Source: Helicobacter sp. (GTDB lineage Bacteria; Campylobacterota; Campylobacteria; Campylobacterales; Helicobacteraceae). From it: 46,119 nt of DNA. The stretch is taken from assembly GCF_022511165.1 (NCBI RefSeq), contig NZ_JAFLSB010000011.1, positions 1-46,119 on the forward strand, written 5' to 3'. Positions within the stretch are counted from its first letter, which is position 1, and each line of letters begins with the position of its first letter. This document shows positions 7,797-15,307 of the stretch, in pieces. Both the position numbers and the translations under genes were made by a program. Under the pieces are notes generated by a model that saw only the letters and a list, made by a program, of their open reading frames with translations, was not told where the DNA came from and ran no database searches.

Positions 7797-7833
7797 TGCG
7801 CTTCCTTGTAGCTTTTTAAGGCTTATAGGATAT

Positions 7834-7909
7834 GGACGCGTAGCTCAGTTGGTAGAGCAACTGACTCTTAATCAGTGGGTCCAGAGTTCGATCCTCTGCG
7901 CGTCCACCA
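7834..7909 (+). tRNA. tRNA-Lys (anticodon CTT)
   Basis: A full 76-base cloverleaf can be folded by eye: acceptor GGACGCG pairs with CGCGTCC, D arm GCTC...GAGC, anticodon stem ACTGA/TCAGT with loop CTCTTAA, and T arm CAGAG TTCGATC CTCTG. The loop places CTT at positions 34-36, so it reads AAG lysine codons. The 3' CCA is encoded (7907-7909). Confidence 0.95.
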
Positions 7910-8008
7910 CTCTATGTTTCTTCTTTAATCTTGCAGTAATAAAAACGCGATGATAAAAAATAAAATCATAACCTTTTATTTATTGTATTTTTAGGTTAAA
8001 TCAAAAAA

Positions 8009-8023
8009 TATAGAATTTCTATA
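8009..8023. promoter_or_regulatory. 15-base perfect palindrome upstream of the chemoreceptor gene
   Basis: TATAGAA-T-TTCTATA is perfectly symmetric and ends 22 bases before the ATG at 8046. It could be a regulator binding site, or simply contain a -10-like sequence (TATAGA). AT-rich sequence makes chance symmetry more likely than usual. Confidence 0.35.
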
Positions 8024-8045
8024 CATATTTTTCAAGGATTCAATA

Positions 8046-9422
8046 ATGAAATTAATGATTACGTTTGTAGTAACTTTTAGTCTTGTTGGCATCATTATAG
8101 ATGCAACACTTTATACAATCAGCTGGCATAGCCTCTGCTATATTTTAATCATTATCTTTGCATTTATTGGCTATTACAATTTTGCCAAAAGAGCGCAATT
8201 TATACAAGGTATTGTAAATATATCAAGGCACTATCGTGAGGGTAAATTTGAAAAACGTCTGCTTCATATTAAGGTTGATAAGGATTTGCACGAACTTGCA
8301 GATAATATCAATATTCTTATAGATAATCTTGAAGCCTTTATGCGCGAGATAAGCACATCTATTCACTGCGTACAAGAGGGAAGATACTATCGCAAAGCAT
8401 TTGCGCAGGGGCTTAAAGGGGATTTTATACATAATATTGAGGCGATTAATAAGACTCTTGAAAGCATTGAGCAAAATGCAAAAGATAATGTCAAAAATGC
8501 TCTGGCTAAATCACTTATGGATATGAGCTTAAGCAATCAAAATGCAGACTTAACGGCTATTAGTGCGGGATTGGCAAATGATATGGAATATGTGAAACGT
8601 GTTGATGAAAATGTAGATAGTATGAAAGTTCTCTCTTCAAATTCTAAAGAAGATGTGGCTTCTATCACAAACTCTATTGACGAATTAGCAGGGCTTATTG
8701 CCGAAAATAGCACTATTATTGATGATTTTGCCACAAAGTCACGCGATATTAACGAGGTGCTTGGCATTATTGCAGATATTGCTGACCAAACCAATCTCTT
8801 AGCTTTAAATGCTGCTATTGAAGCTGCTCGTGCAGGAGAGCACGGACGAGGCTTTGCGGTGGTGGCTGATGAAGTGCGAAAATTAGCAGAACGCACACAT
8901 AAGGCAACCAATGATATATCTATTGTGATTCAAACGATGCAGCAAGAAACTGAGCAAATTATCACAAGCTCAAATAAAATAGAAGATATTGCAAGTCAAA
9001 GCCACGAACATACGAAACATTTTTCTAGCGTGTTTGATACCATCGAGCAAAACACAAATGAGCTTTTTGTAACATTCTCGCAACTCACAAAACGACTTTT
9101 ACTTAGCGTAAGCAAGCTTGAACATATCGTATATAAATCAAGCGTGTATTTGAGCTTTAATCTTGGCAAGGAAGTGCTTGATTTTTCAAATACCCTGCCC
9201 ACAGGCAAGCTTTTAGCCCAAGAAGAGAATCTACAAACTTTACAGCTTGATATACCATCCCTCCACGCATTACAAAAAGAAATGGTAGATTGTGTAAAAA
9301 ATGCAATTTCAATTTTAAATGAAACCATCACAACAAATAATTCGCAAGTAATTATTAAAAATCTTACCACATTAGAAAACCACAGCCAAAACTTTATGAA
9401 AAGCCTAGAAGTGAGTAATTAG
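8046..9422 (+). CDS. Methyl-accepting chemotaxis protein without periplasmic sensor domain
   Basis: Membrane-anchored chemoreceptor, 458 residues. Two hydrophobic segments (about residues 5-22 and 30-46) are separated by only a short loop, so there is no periplasmic ligand domain. A HAMP-like linker region follows (about 50-125). The signalling tip is unmistakable: QTNLLALNAAIEAARAGE and FAVVADEVRKLAERT around residues 250-285, which contacts CheA and CheW. The C-terminus starts like a CZB zinc-binding domain (LEHIVYKSSVY), but the Cys-x-x-GxWY core and the later His pair seen in the receptor at 17497 are absent. ATG at 8046 has AAGGA 7 bases upstream. It probably senses a cytoplasmic or membrane state. 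Its stop overlaps that of the convergent gene by four bases. Confidence 0.92.
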   Translation: MKLMITFVVTFSLVGIIIDATLYTISWHSLCYILIIIFAFIGYYNFAKRAQFIQGIVNISRHYREGKFEKRLLHIKVDKDLHELADNINILIDNLEAFMREISTSIHCVQEGRYYRKAFAQGLKGDFIHNIEAINKTLESIEQNAKDNVKNALAKSLMDMSLSNQNADLTAISAGLANDMEYVKRVDENVDSMKVLSSNSKEDVASITNSIDELAGLIAENSTIIDDFATKSRDINEVLGIIADIADQTNLLALNAAIEAARAGEHGRGFAVVADEVRKLAERTHKATNDISIVIQTMQQETEQIITSSNKIEDIASQSHEHTKHFSSVFDTIEQNTNELFVTFSQLTKRLLLSVSKLEHIVYKSSVYLSFNLGKEVLDFSNTLPTGKLLAQEENLQTLQLDIPSLHALQKEMVDCVKNAISILNETITTNNSQVIIKNLTTLENHSQNFMKSLEVSN

Positions 9423-10099
9423 CATTTGCTTGTAATAAAGCCACTTTGTGGCAATATACATAGCCTTTTAGAATCCCCGCCTTTTAAGAGTGTGATTTTA
9501 AAAGGCGATTGTAGGCGCATAGGGATATTACCACAATAAGGCACTCCAAATCTATCAAAATACACTCGCGCCCCCTGATTTTCCTTGCAAAATCCATCAG
9601 ATTCTATAAGAATATGCTCCACCCCAAAATACTCTCCCAAACGCACAAGAGGGAGGGCATTATTTTTACACTCCTGTGCAGTATTGGTATTATTGTATGC
9701 ACTTAGGCATTTTCTATCCATATTTTTAAGGATAATATCTCCTGCCATAGGGCGAGAATCAAAATGCGTAGTGACTGCATTTCTTGGTGTATCAATATAG
9801 AGACTATAACTATAAGTGGTATAGATTCTACCAAGATGAAATTGCACCTGCCACATCATATTATGATGATGAATAAGCGCAGAATCTACATTGAGTGAGG
9901 GATAATCTTTGAGCATATCCCTTACATCTGTATCTTGTAATAATGCACTATCATCACTTAGCGCAGTGAGTTGGAGGGTTTTAAGATGAGAAAAAAGGCT
10001 ACTATAGGCACTCTCTAAGGAACTATGAGAGGTTTTTGGTGCAAGGACAAAGAGCATAATCACTAACGCAAAGGCGATGATATACTCAAAGAGCTTCAT
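9419..10099 (-). CDS. Pseudopilin-like protein of unknown role
   Basis: A 226-residue protein with one N-terminal hydrophobic helix (MKLFEYIIAFALVIMLFVLA) followed by a mostly beta, secreted-looking domain containing five cysteines. The layout resembles type II secretion/type IV pseudopilins: Glu at position 5 within a hydrophobic helix, a helical stalk, and a C-terminus ending ARVYFDRFGVPYC...KRLCILPQSGFI, like the last strands of GspH-type proteins. A normal prepilin leader ending in Gly is missing: translation from ATG at 10099 would place Met at mature position +1. Upstream codons in the same frame exist (to 10177) but also give no Gly-Phe junction. The ATG lies 4 bases after the stop of the upstream gene, so coupling is likely. 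Function not recognised; the family suggestion is inference. Confidence 0.5.
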   Translation of the reverse strand: MKLFEYIIAFALVIMLFVLAPKTSHSSLESAYSSLFSHLKTLQLTALSDDSALLQDTDVRDMLKDYPSLNVDSALIHHHNMMWQVQFHLGRIYTTYSYSLYIDTPRNAVTTHFDSRPMAGDIILKNMDRKCLSAYNNTNTAQECKNNALPLVRLGEYFGVEHILIESDGFCKENQGARVYFDRFGVPYCGNIPMRLQSPFKITLLKGGDSKRLCILPQSGFITSKC

Positions 10100-10103
10100 T
10101 ATA

Positions 10104-11441
10104 TCAATCTTTTTGGGTATGAGACGAGGGGGGATTAGAGGTAGGTGTATTTGTCTTAGATTTTTTAGAATCTGCACCTTTTTGTTTTAGTCGCGCTTGA
10201 GTGGTAGTCATAGGCGAACTTTGCTTTGATGGAAGCACCACAAATGAAGCGATTTTCTTGCCAAGATAAATGATTGGAATTTCATTCTCATAATGCTCAT
10301 TAAATTCTTTTATAGGGAGCAAATAAGGCGTTTGGGCTTGCTCTATGCCATAAAATTGCAAAGCAAGAGCGAGTTTGCGATTACTTACATCAATAGAGCT
10401 AATCCCCATTTGATGCAAAGATTTAGCAAGATCTTTGCTAATGTAATATGAGCTTGCAAAATGATTTTCTATCCCAAAGAGATAAAGAATCTTATTGGCA
10501 TAAAGCACAAAACTTTGCACACAAAGCAAACTCAAAATCACAGCAAATCGCCGCACATAGCCTGCACGAAAAGGGCTTAGGCGGATTCTCATATCAGAAA
10601 AAAACTGCCTAATCGCCACAGGAAGCGCAACTACACTCATAGGAAATAAACTCTCTAAATCTACATCTTGGCGAATAGAAAGCAGCATAACAAAAAACAT
10701 AGAGGTTGCACCAATATCCACAAGCACATTATTTTGTTTTTTGAGCGCATTAAAAAGCGTATAGCAATAATAAATAAGCAGGAGCGGAGAGAAAAAAAGT
10801 GCCATTTTGCCAAGATTAGATACAAAATGATTGCGTGGAATCCCCGAAACATCTAGTCCAAAAAGATACATATTGAGCGCAAAAAATAAAAGCGAAAGCG
10901 ACATACCGAGTATATTTTTATTTTTCAGTGCGAAAAAAAAGAAAGCAAAGAACAAAATAGCAAAACTTCCATCAAGGAAAATAGCAAGGAACATCACGAT
11001 ATAGGGCATTTTTTGGGTTTTAAGCTGATAATAACAACATAAAAGCGTTACGCAAATAATAAACCCACTTTTTATCACAAAAAGTGCGCTAAACATTACC
11101 CCAGGCAAAAGAGCATAAATAAGCACAACAACAAGCGCATCTCGTGGTTTTTTAAGATAGATGCGAGAAATCTTATATAAAAGAAACATATTCAATGCGT
11201 GTATAAGGATAAAAGGCGCACGCAGTGCGTAATCATTCTGTCCAAAAAGAGATATAGAATATCGCGCAATCATAAAGGCTAATTCGTTAGAATAAAATAC
11301 CCCTGCAGCTTCTTTGTAATGAATGCTCATATCTGCACAAGCAAGGAATAAAAGGCATAAATTAACACCCAAAATCACACAAAATAGCACATTAGTGCGC
11401 AAATTAGAATCTCTATAGCTCCTCCATATGTGTCTAAACAT
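10104..11441 (-). CDS. Polytopic membrane protein resembling GT-C (ArnT/PMT-type) glycosyltransferases
   Basis: A 445-residue protein with roughly ten hydrophobic segments and a cytoplasmic-looking hydrophilic tail rich in Lys, Ser, Thr and Pro (last 45 residues). The segment LFGQNDYALRAPFILIHALN followed by MFLLYKISRIYL matches the pattern near the second transmembrane helix of ArnT/PMT_2 glycosyltransferases (lfG.sd.alR.p). These enzymes transfer sugars from polyprenyl-phosphate carriers outside the membrane. The expected acidic catalytic residue in the first loop may be Glu in YKEA, but this is uncertain. It starts 9 bases after the ilvA stop, so the genes ilvA, this gene and the pseudopilin-like gene form one operon. 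Confidence 0.55.
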   Translation of the reverse strand: MFRHIWRSYRDSNLRTNVLFCVILGVNLCLLFLACADMSIHYKEAAGVFYSNELAFMIARYSISLFGQNDYALRAPFILIHALNMFLLYKISRIYLKKPRDALVVVLIYALLPGVMFSALFVIKSGFIICVTLLCCYYQLKTQKMPYIVMFLAIFLDGSFAILFFAFFFFALKNKNILGMSLSLLFFALNMYLFGLDVSGIPRNHFVSNLGKMALFFSPLLLIYYCYTLFNALKKQNNVLVDIGATSMFFVMLLSIRQDVDLESLFPMSVVALPVAIRQFFSDMRIRLSPFRAGYVRRFAVILSLLCVQSFVLYANKILYLFGIENHFASSYYISKDLAKSLHQMGISSIDVSNRKLALALQFYGIEQAQTPYLLPIKEFNEHYENEIPIIYLGKKIASFVVLPSKQSSPMTTTQARLKQKGADSKKSKTNTPTSNPPSSHTQKD

Positions 11442-11450
11442 TGCTTCAGC

Positions 11451-12671
11451 CTAGCTAATCTCACTAAAAGTATAATGATGGCTTTTAAGTTTTTCGCGTA
11501 TAAGAGCCTTATGCTCCTCACCCTTAGTTTCAAGAGCAAGCGTAATGAGCGCATCTCCATATTTAAGCATCACAGAAGTTCTATCATACTCTACTTGCAC
11601 GATATTTGCGCCCACAGAGCTTAAAATATTAGTCAATCCCTGCAAGCTACCGGGCTTATCCACAAGCACGATTTTAAGCTTCATTTTGCGATTGGATTTG
11701 AGCAAGCCCTTTTCGATAATAACACTAAGCATTGTAATATCAATATTCCCTCCGCTTAAAATAAGGGCGACTTTTTCATTTGATTTTATGGCAAATTTTT
11801 TATGAAGCACACTTGCCACACTCGCTGCCCCCGCCCCCTCAACAACAAGCTTTTGCTTTTCAAGCAAAAATAAAATAGCATTGGCAATCTCTTCATCATC
11901 AACGCTCACTATCTCATCAACACATTCTTTTAAAAGCGCAAAATTATGTTCATTCACATCGCGCACGGCGATTCCATCAGCGATTGTGCGCACAGAATCT
12001 GCCTTAAATATATGATTATTTTCAAAGGATTTTTTCATCGCATCAGCTCCACTCGCCACTACGCCAATCACACGCGCATTTGGACAAAGCTTTTTATACA
12101 CGCTCCCAATCCCACCAATTAATCCTCCACCCCCAATAGGCACAACCACCACATCAATATCTTTGCGCTCCTCAATCATCTCTAACGCGATACTCCCCTG
12201 CCCTGCAATCACCTCATCATCAGCAAAAGGGTGGATAAAGACAAGATTCTGCGCATTTGCAATCTCTAGGGCTTTAGCATACGCTTCATCATAATTATCC
12301 CCACTAAGCACCACTTCAGCCCCCAAATCTTTTGTCGCACTTACCTTAAGCAAGGGAGTAGCTTCAGGCATTACAATCACAGCCTTAAGATAAAAATGCT
12401 TTGCCGCATAGGCTACGCCTTGAGCGTGATTTCCAGCACTTGCAGCAATAACGCCATTTATTTGTGTAGCATTCCCCTCCACCAAAGAAGCAATTTTATT
12501 AAATGCTCCGCGAATCTTAAAAGCTCCTGTAAGCTGAAGATTCTCTTTTTTAAGATAAATCTCCGCACCAGCGATGCGAGAAAGCACTGGTGCATAGCCT
12601 AATGCAGAGGGGATAAGAATATCTTTTAGTCGCTTCTGCGCCTCTTTGGCTTTATCATATATGTGATTCAT
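11451..12671 (-). CDS. ilvA: Threonine ammonia-lyase with ACT domain
   Basis: PLP enzyme that deaminates threonine to 2-oxobutanoate, the entry to isoleucine synthesis. PLP Lys52 lies in GAFKIRGAF, the phosphate-binding glycine loop in GGGGLIGG, and the substrate loop in SAGNHAQGVAYAA. The C-terminal 75 residues (LKIVLVDKPGSLQGLTNILS) are one ACT domain, so at 406 residues it is the shorter IlvA/TdcB-like form rather than the 500-residue two-ACT type. The ATG at 12671 follows GGAAAG by 3 bases. First gene of a minus-strand operon. Confidence 0.93.
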   Translation of the reverse strand: MNHIYDKAKEAQKRLKDILIPSALGYAPVLSRIAGAEIYLKKENLQLTGAFKIRGAFNKIASLVEGNATQINGVIAASAGNHAQGVAYAAKHFYLKAVIVMPEATPLLKVSATKDLGAEVVLSGDNYDEAYAKALEIANAQNLVFIHPFADDEVIAGQGSIALEMIEERKDIDVVVVPIGGGGLIGGIGSVYKKLCPNARVIGVVASGADAMKKSFENNHIFKADSVRTIADGIAVRDVNEHNFALLKECVDEIVSVDDEEIANAILFLLEKQKLVVEGAGAASVASVLHKKFAIKSNEKVALILSGGNIDITMLSVIIEKGLLKSNRKMKLKIVLVDKPGSLQGLTNILSSVGANIVQVEYDRTSVMLKYGDALITLALETKGEEHKALIREKLKSHHYTFSEIS

Positions 12672-12718
12672 TTGCTTTCCTTAAGAGTTTTTTAAAAAGA
12701 TTCTACTCCGCCTTGCCT

Positions 12719-13636
12719 TTAAAAGAACTTGAAATGCTTTTTGTGTGCTTTCATATCAGCAAGAAACGCGGGAAGCCCCACGCCAATACCGGCAATAATA
12801 ATAAGCACTATACCTCCACTTGTAGCAAGGCTTGGCAGAGCATCACCAAGGAATATACCAAGGAACACGCTAAAAACTAAACGCGTATAATCAATAGGTG
12901 CAACAATCCCGGCGGGAGCAAGCATATATGCCTGTGTGAGAAAATGCTGCCCTATGGTGCCAAAAAGCCCAAGTAGCCCAATGTGTAGCCACTGCCAACC
13001 TTGTGGCATAATCCAAGATTCATCAAATGGAGGGATAGAAAAAATATGTGCCACAAGCGCAATCGCGCTCATTGCCACCCCTGTGGAAAATACAGCCGCC
13101 CACGAATTAAAATAATCCTTAAGCGTGCGCAAATTCAAAAAAGCTATTGCCATAGAAAGCCCACTGATAATACCAAAAACAATATTAATCGATTCTAGCC
13201 CCTCCACGCTTGGATCACAAATAAGCAAAATACCCACAAAACCTATGATAGTAGAGAGAATCACGCCAAGATTGTATCTTTCTTTAAGAAAAACAAGTGA
13301 GAGAAGCACAATATAAAGAGGCATACTCTGTGAAAATGCCGTAGCTGTGCCAAGCGGGATTGTGGAGATATTATAAAAAAGCACAACAAAGCTTAGCCCA
13401 CCCATTAAAGCACGAGAGATTAAAAAGCCCCAGCCACCGCTTTTATGCGTAGGATTCTTAATAGGCTTACTCAAAAAAATAGGAAGCAATAAAAGCACCA
13501 TAAGGAAAGCACGAAAAAAAGCTACTTCCATAGCAGGGAGAGAAAAGGCAAGGAATTTTGCCTCCGCACTCATTAGAGCAAATAAAAACGAAGAGAGAAG
13601 CATTGCAAAAATGCCGCGCATAATGTTTTGCTGCAT
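12719..13636 (-). CDS. DMT superfamily (EamA-type) transporter
   Basis: A 305-residue inner-membrane protein with ten predicted helices in two similar halves, the EamA/RhaT arrangement of drug/metabolite exporters. The N-terminal half contains EAKFLAFSLPAMEVAFFRA, a typical EamA opening, and the second half AFLNLRTLKDYFNSWAAV. Substrate cannot be deduced. ATG at 13636 has a strong GAGGAGG 5 bases upstream, so the 12-residue longer version is rejected. Divergent from flgH, with 167 bases between starts. Confidence 0.85.
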   Translation of the reverse strand: MQQNIMRGIFAMLLSSFLFALMSAEAKFLAFSLPAMEVAFFRAFLMVLLLLPIFLSKPIKNPTHKSGGWGFLISRALMGGLSFVVLFYNISTIPLGTATAFSQSMPLYIVLLSLVFLKERYNLGVILSTIIGFVGILLICDPSVEGLESINIVFGIISGLSMAIAFLNLRTLKDYFNSWAAVFSTGVAMSAIALVAHIFSIPPFDESWIMPQGWQWLHIGLLGLFGTIGQHFLTQAYMLAPAGIVAPIDYTRLVFSVFLGIFLGDALPSLATSGGIVLIIIAGIGVGLPAFLADMKAHKKHFKFF

Positions 13637-13752
13637 CTTAACCTCCTCATAACAAGAACGAATTGTAATCAAAGTTTGTGTTTTTTATGCAAACCACAAT
13701 TTTACGCACACAAACTCACTACGCAACCCCCGCTCCCTTATTTTGCACCGAG

Positions 13753-13768
13753 TGGAATGCCCTTTGCT
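13753..13768 (+). promoter_or_regulatory. Candidate sigma-54 (RpoN) promoter of flgH
   Basis: TGGAATGCCCTTTGCT has GG at 13754-13755 and GC at 13766-13767, exactly ten bases apart, matching the -24/-12 consensus (TGGCACG-N4-TTGCW) at most positions. Transcription would begin near 13779, leaving a short leader with the ribosome site AAAGGA before ATG 13804. Sigma-54 control of flgH is known in Campylobacter, which supports this reading. Confidence 0.65.
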
Positions 13769-13803
13769 TAAAAGCCTATAAAGATTCATATAAAGGATAC
13801 ATT

Positions 13804-14529
13804 ATGCGCACAGAGGGCATATTCGCACTTGGAGCTTTTATTCTCTGCATAGCTTTTTCTCATCAAAGCTTCGCCTTTGAACCAAACATTGATTTTAACG
13901 CGCCAGAATGGGTAGAAGAGCGAGAATCTGCTGATAATGACATACCGGAATTACCACGTGCAGGGAGTTTATTTGGAAGTGGTGATAGACCGCTTTTTTC
14001 TGATAGACGCGCGATGAAGCCAGATGATCTCATTACCGTTGTAATTTCAGAAACAGCAAATGCAAATTTTACAACCAATAAAAACTACAATGGCGCAAGC
14101 GGAGGGAATGTAACACCTCCTTCAATCGAATATACAGGCAATGATGAAGAACATAAACAGCTTGTGCAAGAGCTTAATGACCAAGCCGCTTATAATCTTA
14201 CAAAAGCAAATAACACATCAAATTTTCAAGGTGGTGGCACACAATCACGTAGTGAAGCCCTTAATGCGACATTAACCGCGCGCATTATCAAAGTGCTTGA
14301 TAATAACACTTATTTCATACACGGACGCAGAGAAGTACTTGTAGATGGTGAGAAGCAGATTCTAGAGCTAAGTGGAGTAGTGCGCTCATTTGATATTGAT
14401 AAAGATAATGTCGTGCAAAGCAAGCATATTGCTAATGCCAAAATTGCCTATACTTCACTTGGACCCATTAGTGATACCAATCGCAAAAAACCAGTAAGCG
14501 ATGGTATAGAATCCCTCTATCCTTTCTAA
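13804..14529 (+). CDS. flgH: Flagellar L-ring protein FlgH
   Basis: Forms the outer-membrane L ring around the flagellar rod. Visible family features are RAGSLFGSGDRPLFSDRRAM, the DDLITVVISETANA segment and the C-terminal GVVRSFDIDKDN. The 241-residue protein begins with a signal peptide (MRTEGIFALGAFILCIAF) likely cut after Ala24 (SFA|FEP). Most FlgH proteins are lipoproteins, but no lipobox Cys follows this hydrophobic core; the only Cys (residue 15) is preceded by Leu. ATG 13804 has AAAGGA 6 bases upstream; the frame extends upstream to 13678 but that part would cover the promoter. pseF follows after one base. Confidence 0.93.
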   Translation: MRTEGIFALGAFILCIAFSHQSFAFEPNIDFNAPEWVEERESADNDIPELPRAGSLFGSGDRPLFSDRRAMKPDDLITVVISETANANFTTNKNYNGASGGNVTPPSIEYTGNDEEHKQLVQELNDQAAYNLTKANNTSNFQGGGTQSRSEALNATLTARIIKVLDNNTYFIHGRREVLVDGEKQILELSGVVRSFDIDKDNVVQSKHIANAKIAYTSLGPISDTNRKKPVSDGIESLYPF

Positions 14530-14530
14530 A

Positions 14531-15214
14531 ATGAAAAAAATTGCACTTATTCCCGCTCGAGGCGGGAGCAAACGAATCCCACATAAAAATATCAAATCCT
14601 TTTGTGGCAAACCAATTATCGCCTATCCTATCCGCACTGCCTTAGAATCCGCGCTTTTTGATGAAGTGATTATAAGCACAGATTCAGAACAAATTGCCAC
14701 AATCGCGCAGGATTATGGGGCAAAAGTGCCTTTTATGCGCCCAAAACACTTAAGCGATGATTTTACACCAACTGCTGCTGTGGCTGCTCACGCAACAGAT
14801 GAACTAAAACTCAATGATGAAGATTTACTCTGCGTGATTTATCCCACTGCCCCACTTCTGCGCCAACAAACACTCGCAAATGCGCTAGAATCTCTGCTTG
14901 CAGACACACAAAAATGCTTTAGTTTCTGTGCCCTAGCATACGAATATAATCCGCATAGAAGCTTTTATATCAAAAATGGCAAATTAAATATGCTTTTTCC
15001 TGCGCATTATCTCACACGCTCACAGGATTTAGAACCACTCTTTCACGATGCGGGGCAATTTTATTGGGGAAAAGTGGGCGCGTGGAGAGAGCAGCTCCCT
15101 ATCTTTGCCAATCACTCTTGTGTAGTAATTATTAGCCCACAAGAAGCCCAAGATATTGATACGCTTACAGATTGGCATATTGCAGAGATGAAGTATAAAA
15201 CTCTTTTTGAATAA
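14531..15214 (+). CDS. pseF: Pseudaminic acid cytidylyltransferase (PseF/NeuA family)
   Basis: Activates a nonulosonic acid with CTP to give the CMP-sugar. The N-terminus ALIPARGGSKRIPHKNIK is the CMP-sugar synthetase signature, and STDSEQIATIAQDYGA plus PTAAVAAHATD are conserved. Next to flgH this is most likely PseF for pseudaminic acid, which decorates Helicobacter flagellin; I recall the same pair in H. pylori (HP0325-HP0326). At 227 residues it is PseF only. In H. pylori the homologue is, as I remember it, fused to the PseG hydrolase, which is not present here. It begins one base after the flgH stop and has no ribosome site of its own, so translation is coupled. Confidence 0.85.
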   Translation: MKKIALIPARGGSKRIPHKNIKSFCGKPIIAYPIRTALESALFDEVIISTDSEQIATIAQDYGAKVPFMRPKHLSDDFTPTAAVAAHATDELKLNDEDLLCVIYPTAPLLRQQTLANALESLLADTQKCFSFCALAYEYNPHRSFYIKNGKLNMLFPAHYLTRSQDLEPLFHDAGQFYWGKVGAWREQLPIFANHSCVVIISPQEAQDIDTLTDWHIAEMKYKTLFE

Positions 15215-15307
15215 TGCTTTTTTGGGTAAGTGGTATTTTAGATTCTTAAAAACTACTTATTGCGCCTTAAGCTTTTAGGTTAATCCTTGCTTCTCTCTTT
15301 TGCACCC

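Noticed and set aside
8537..8911. 124-codon minus-strand frame in the chemoreceptor (with a twin at 18006-18230)
   Set aside because: Same antisense reading of the conserved signalling tip in two receptors, so the similarity comes from the sense strand.
13678..13803. N-terminal extension of flgH
   Set aside because: It would precede the signal peptide and covers the probable sigma-54 promoter; the ATG at 13804 has a ribosome site.
15215..15307. Bidirectional terminator between pseF and prfB
   Set aside because: An imperfect AT-rich dyad around TAAGT/ACTTA is present, but it has mismatches and no T tract.
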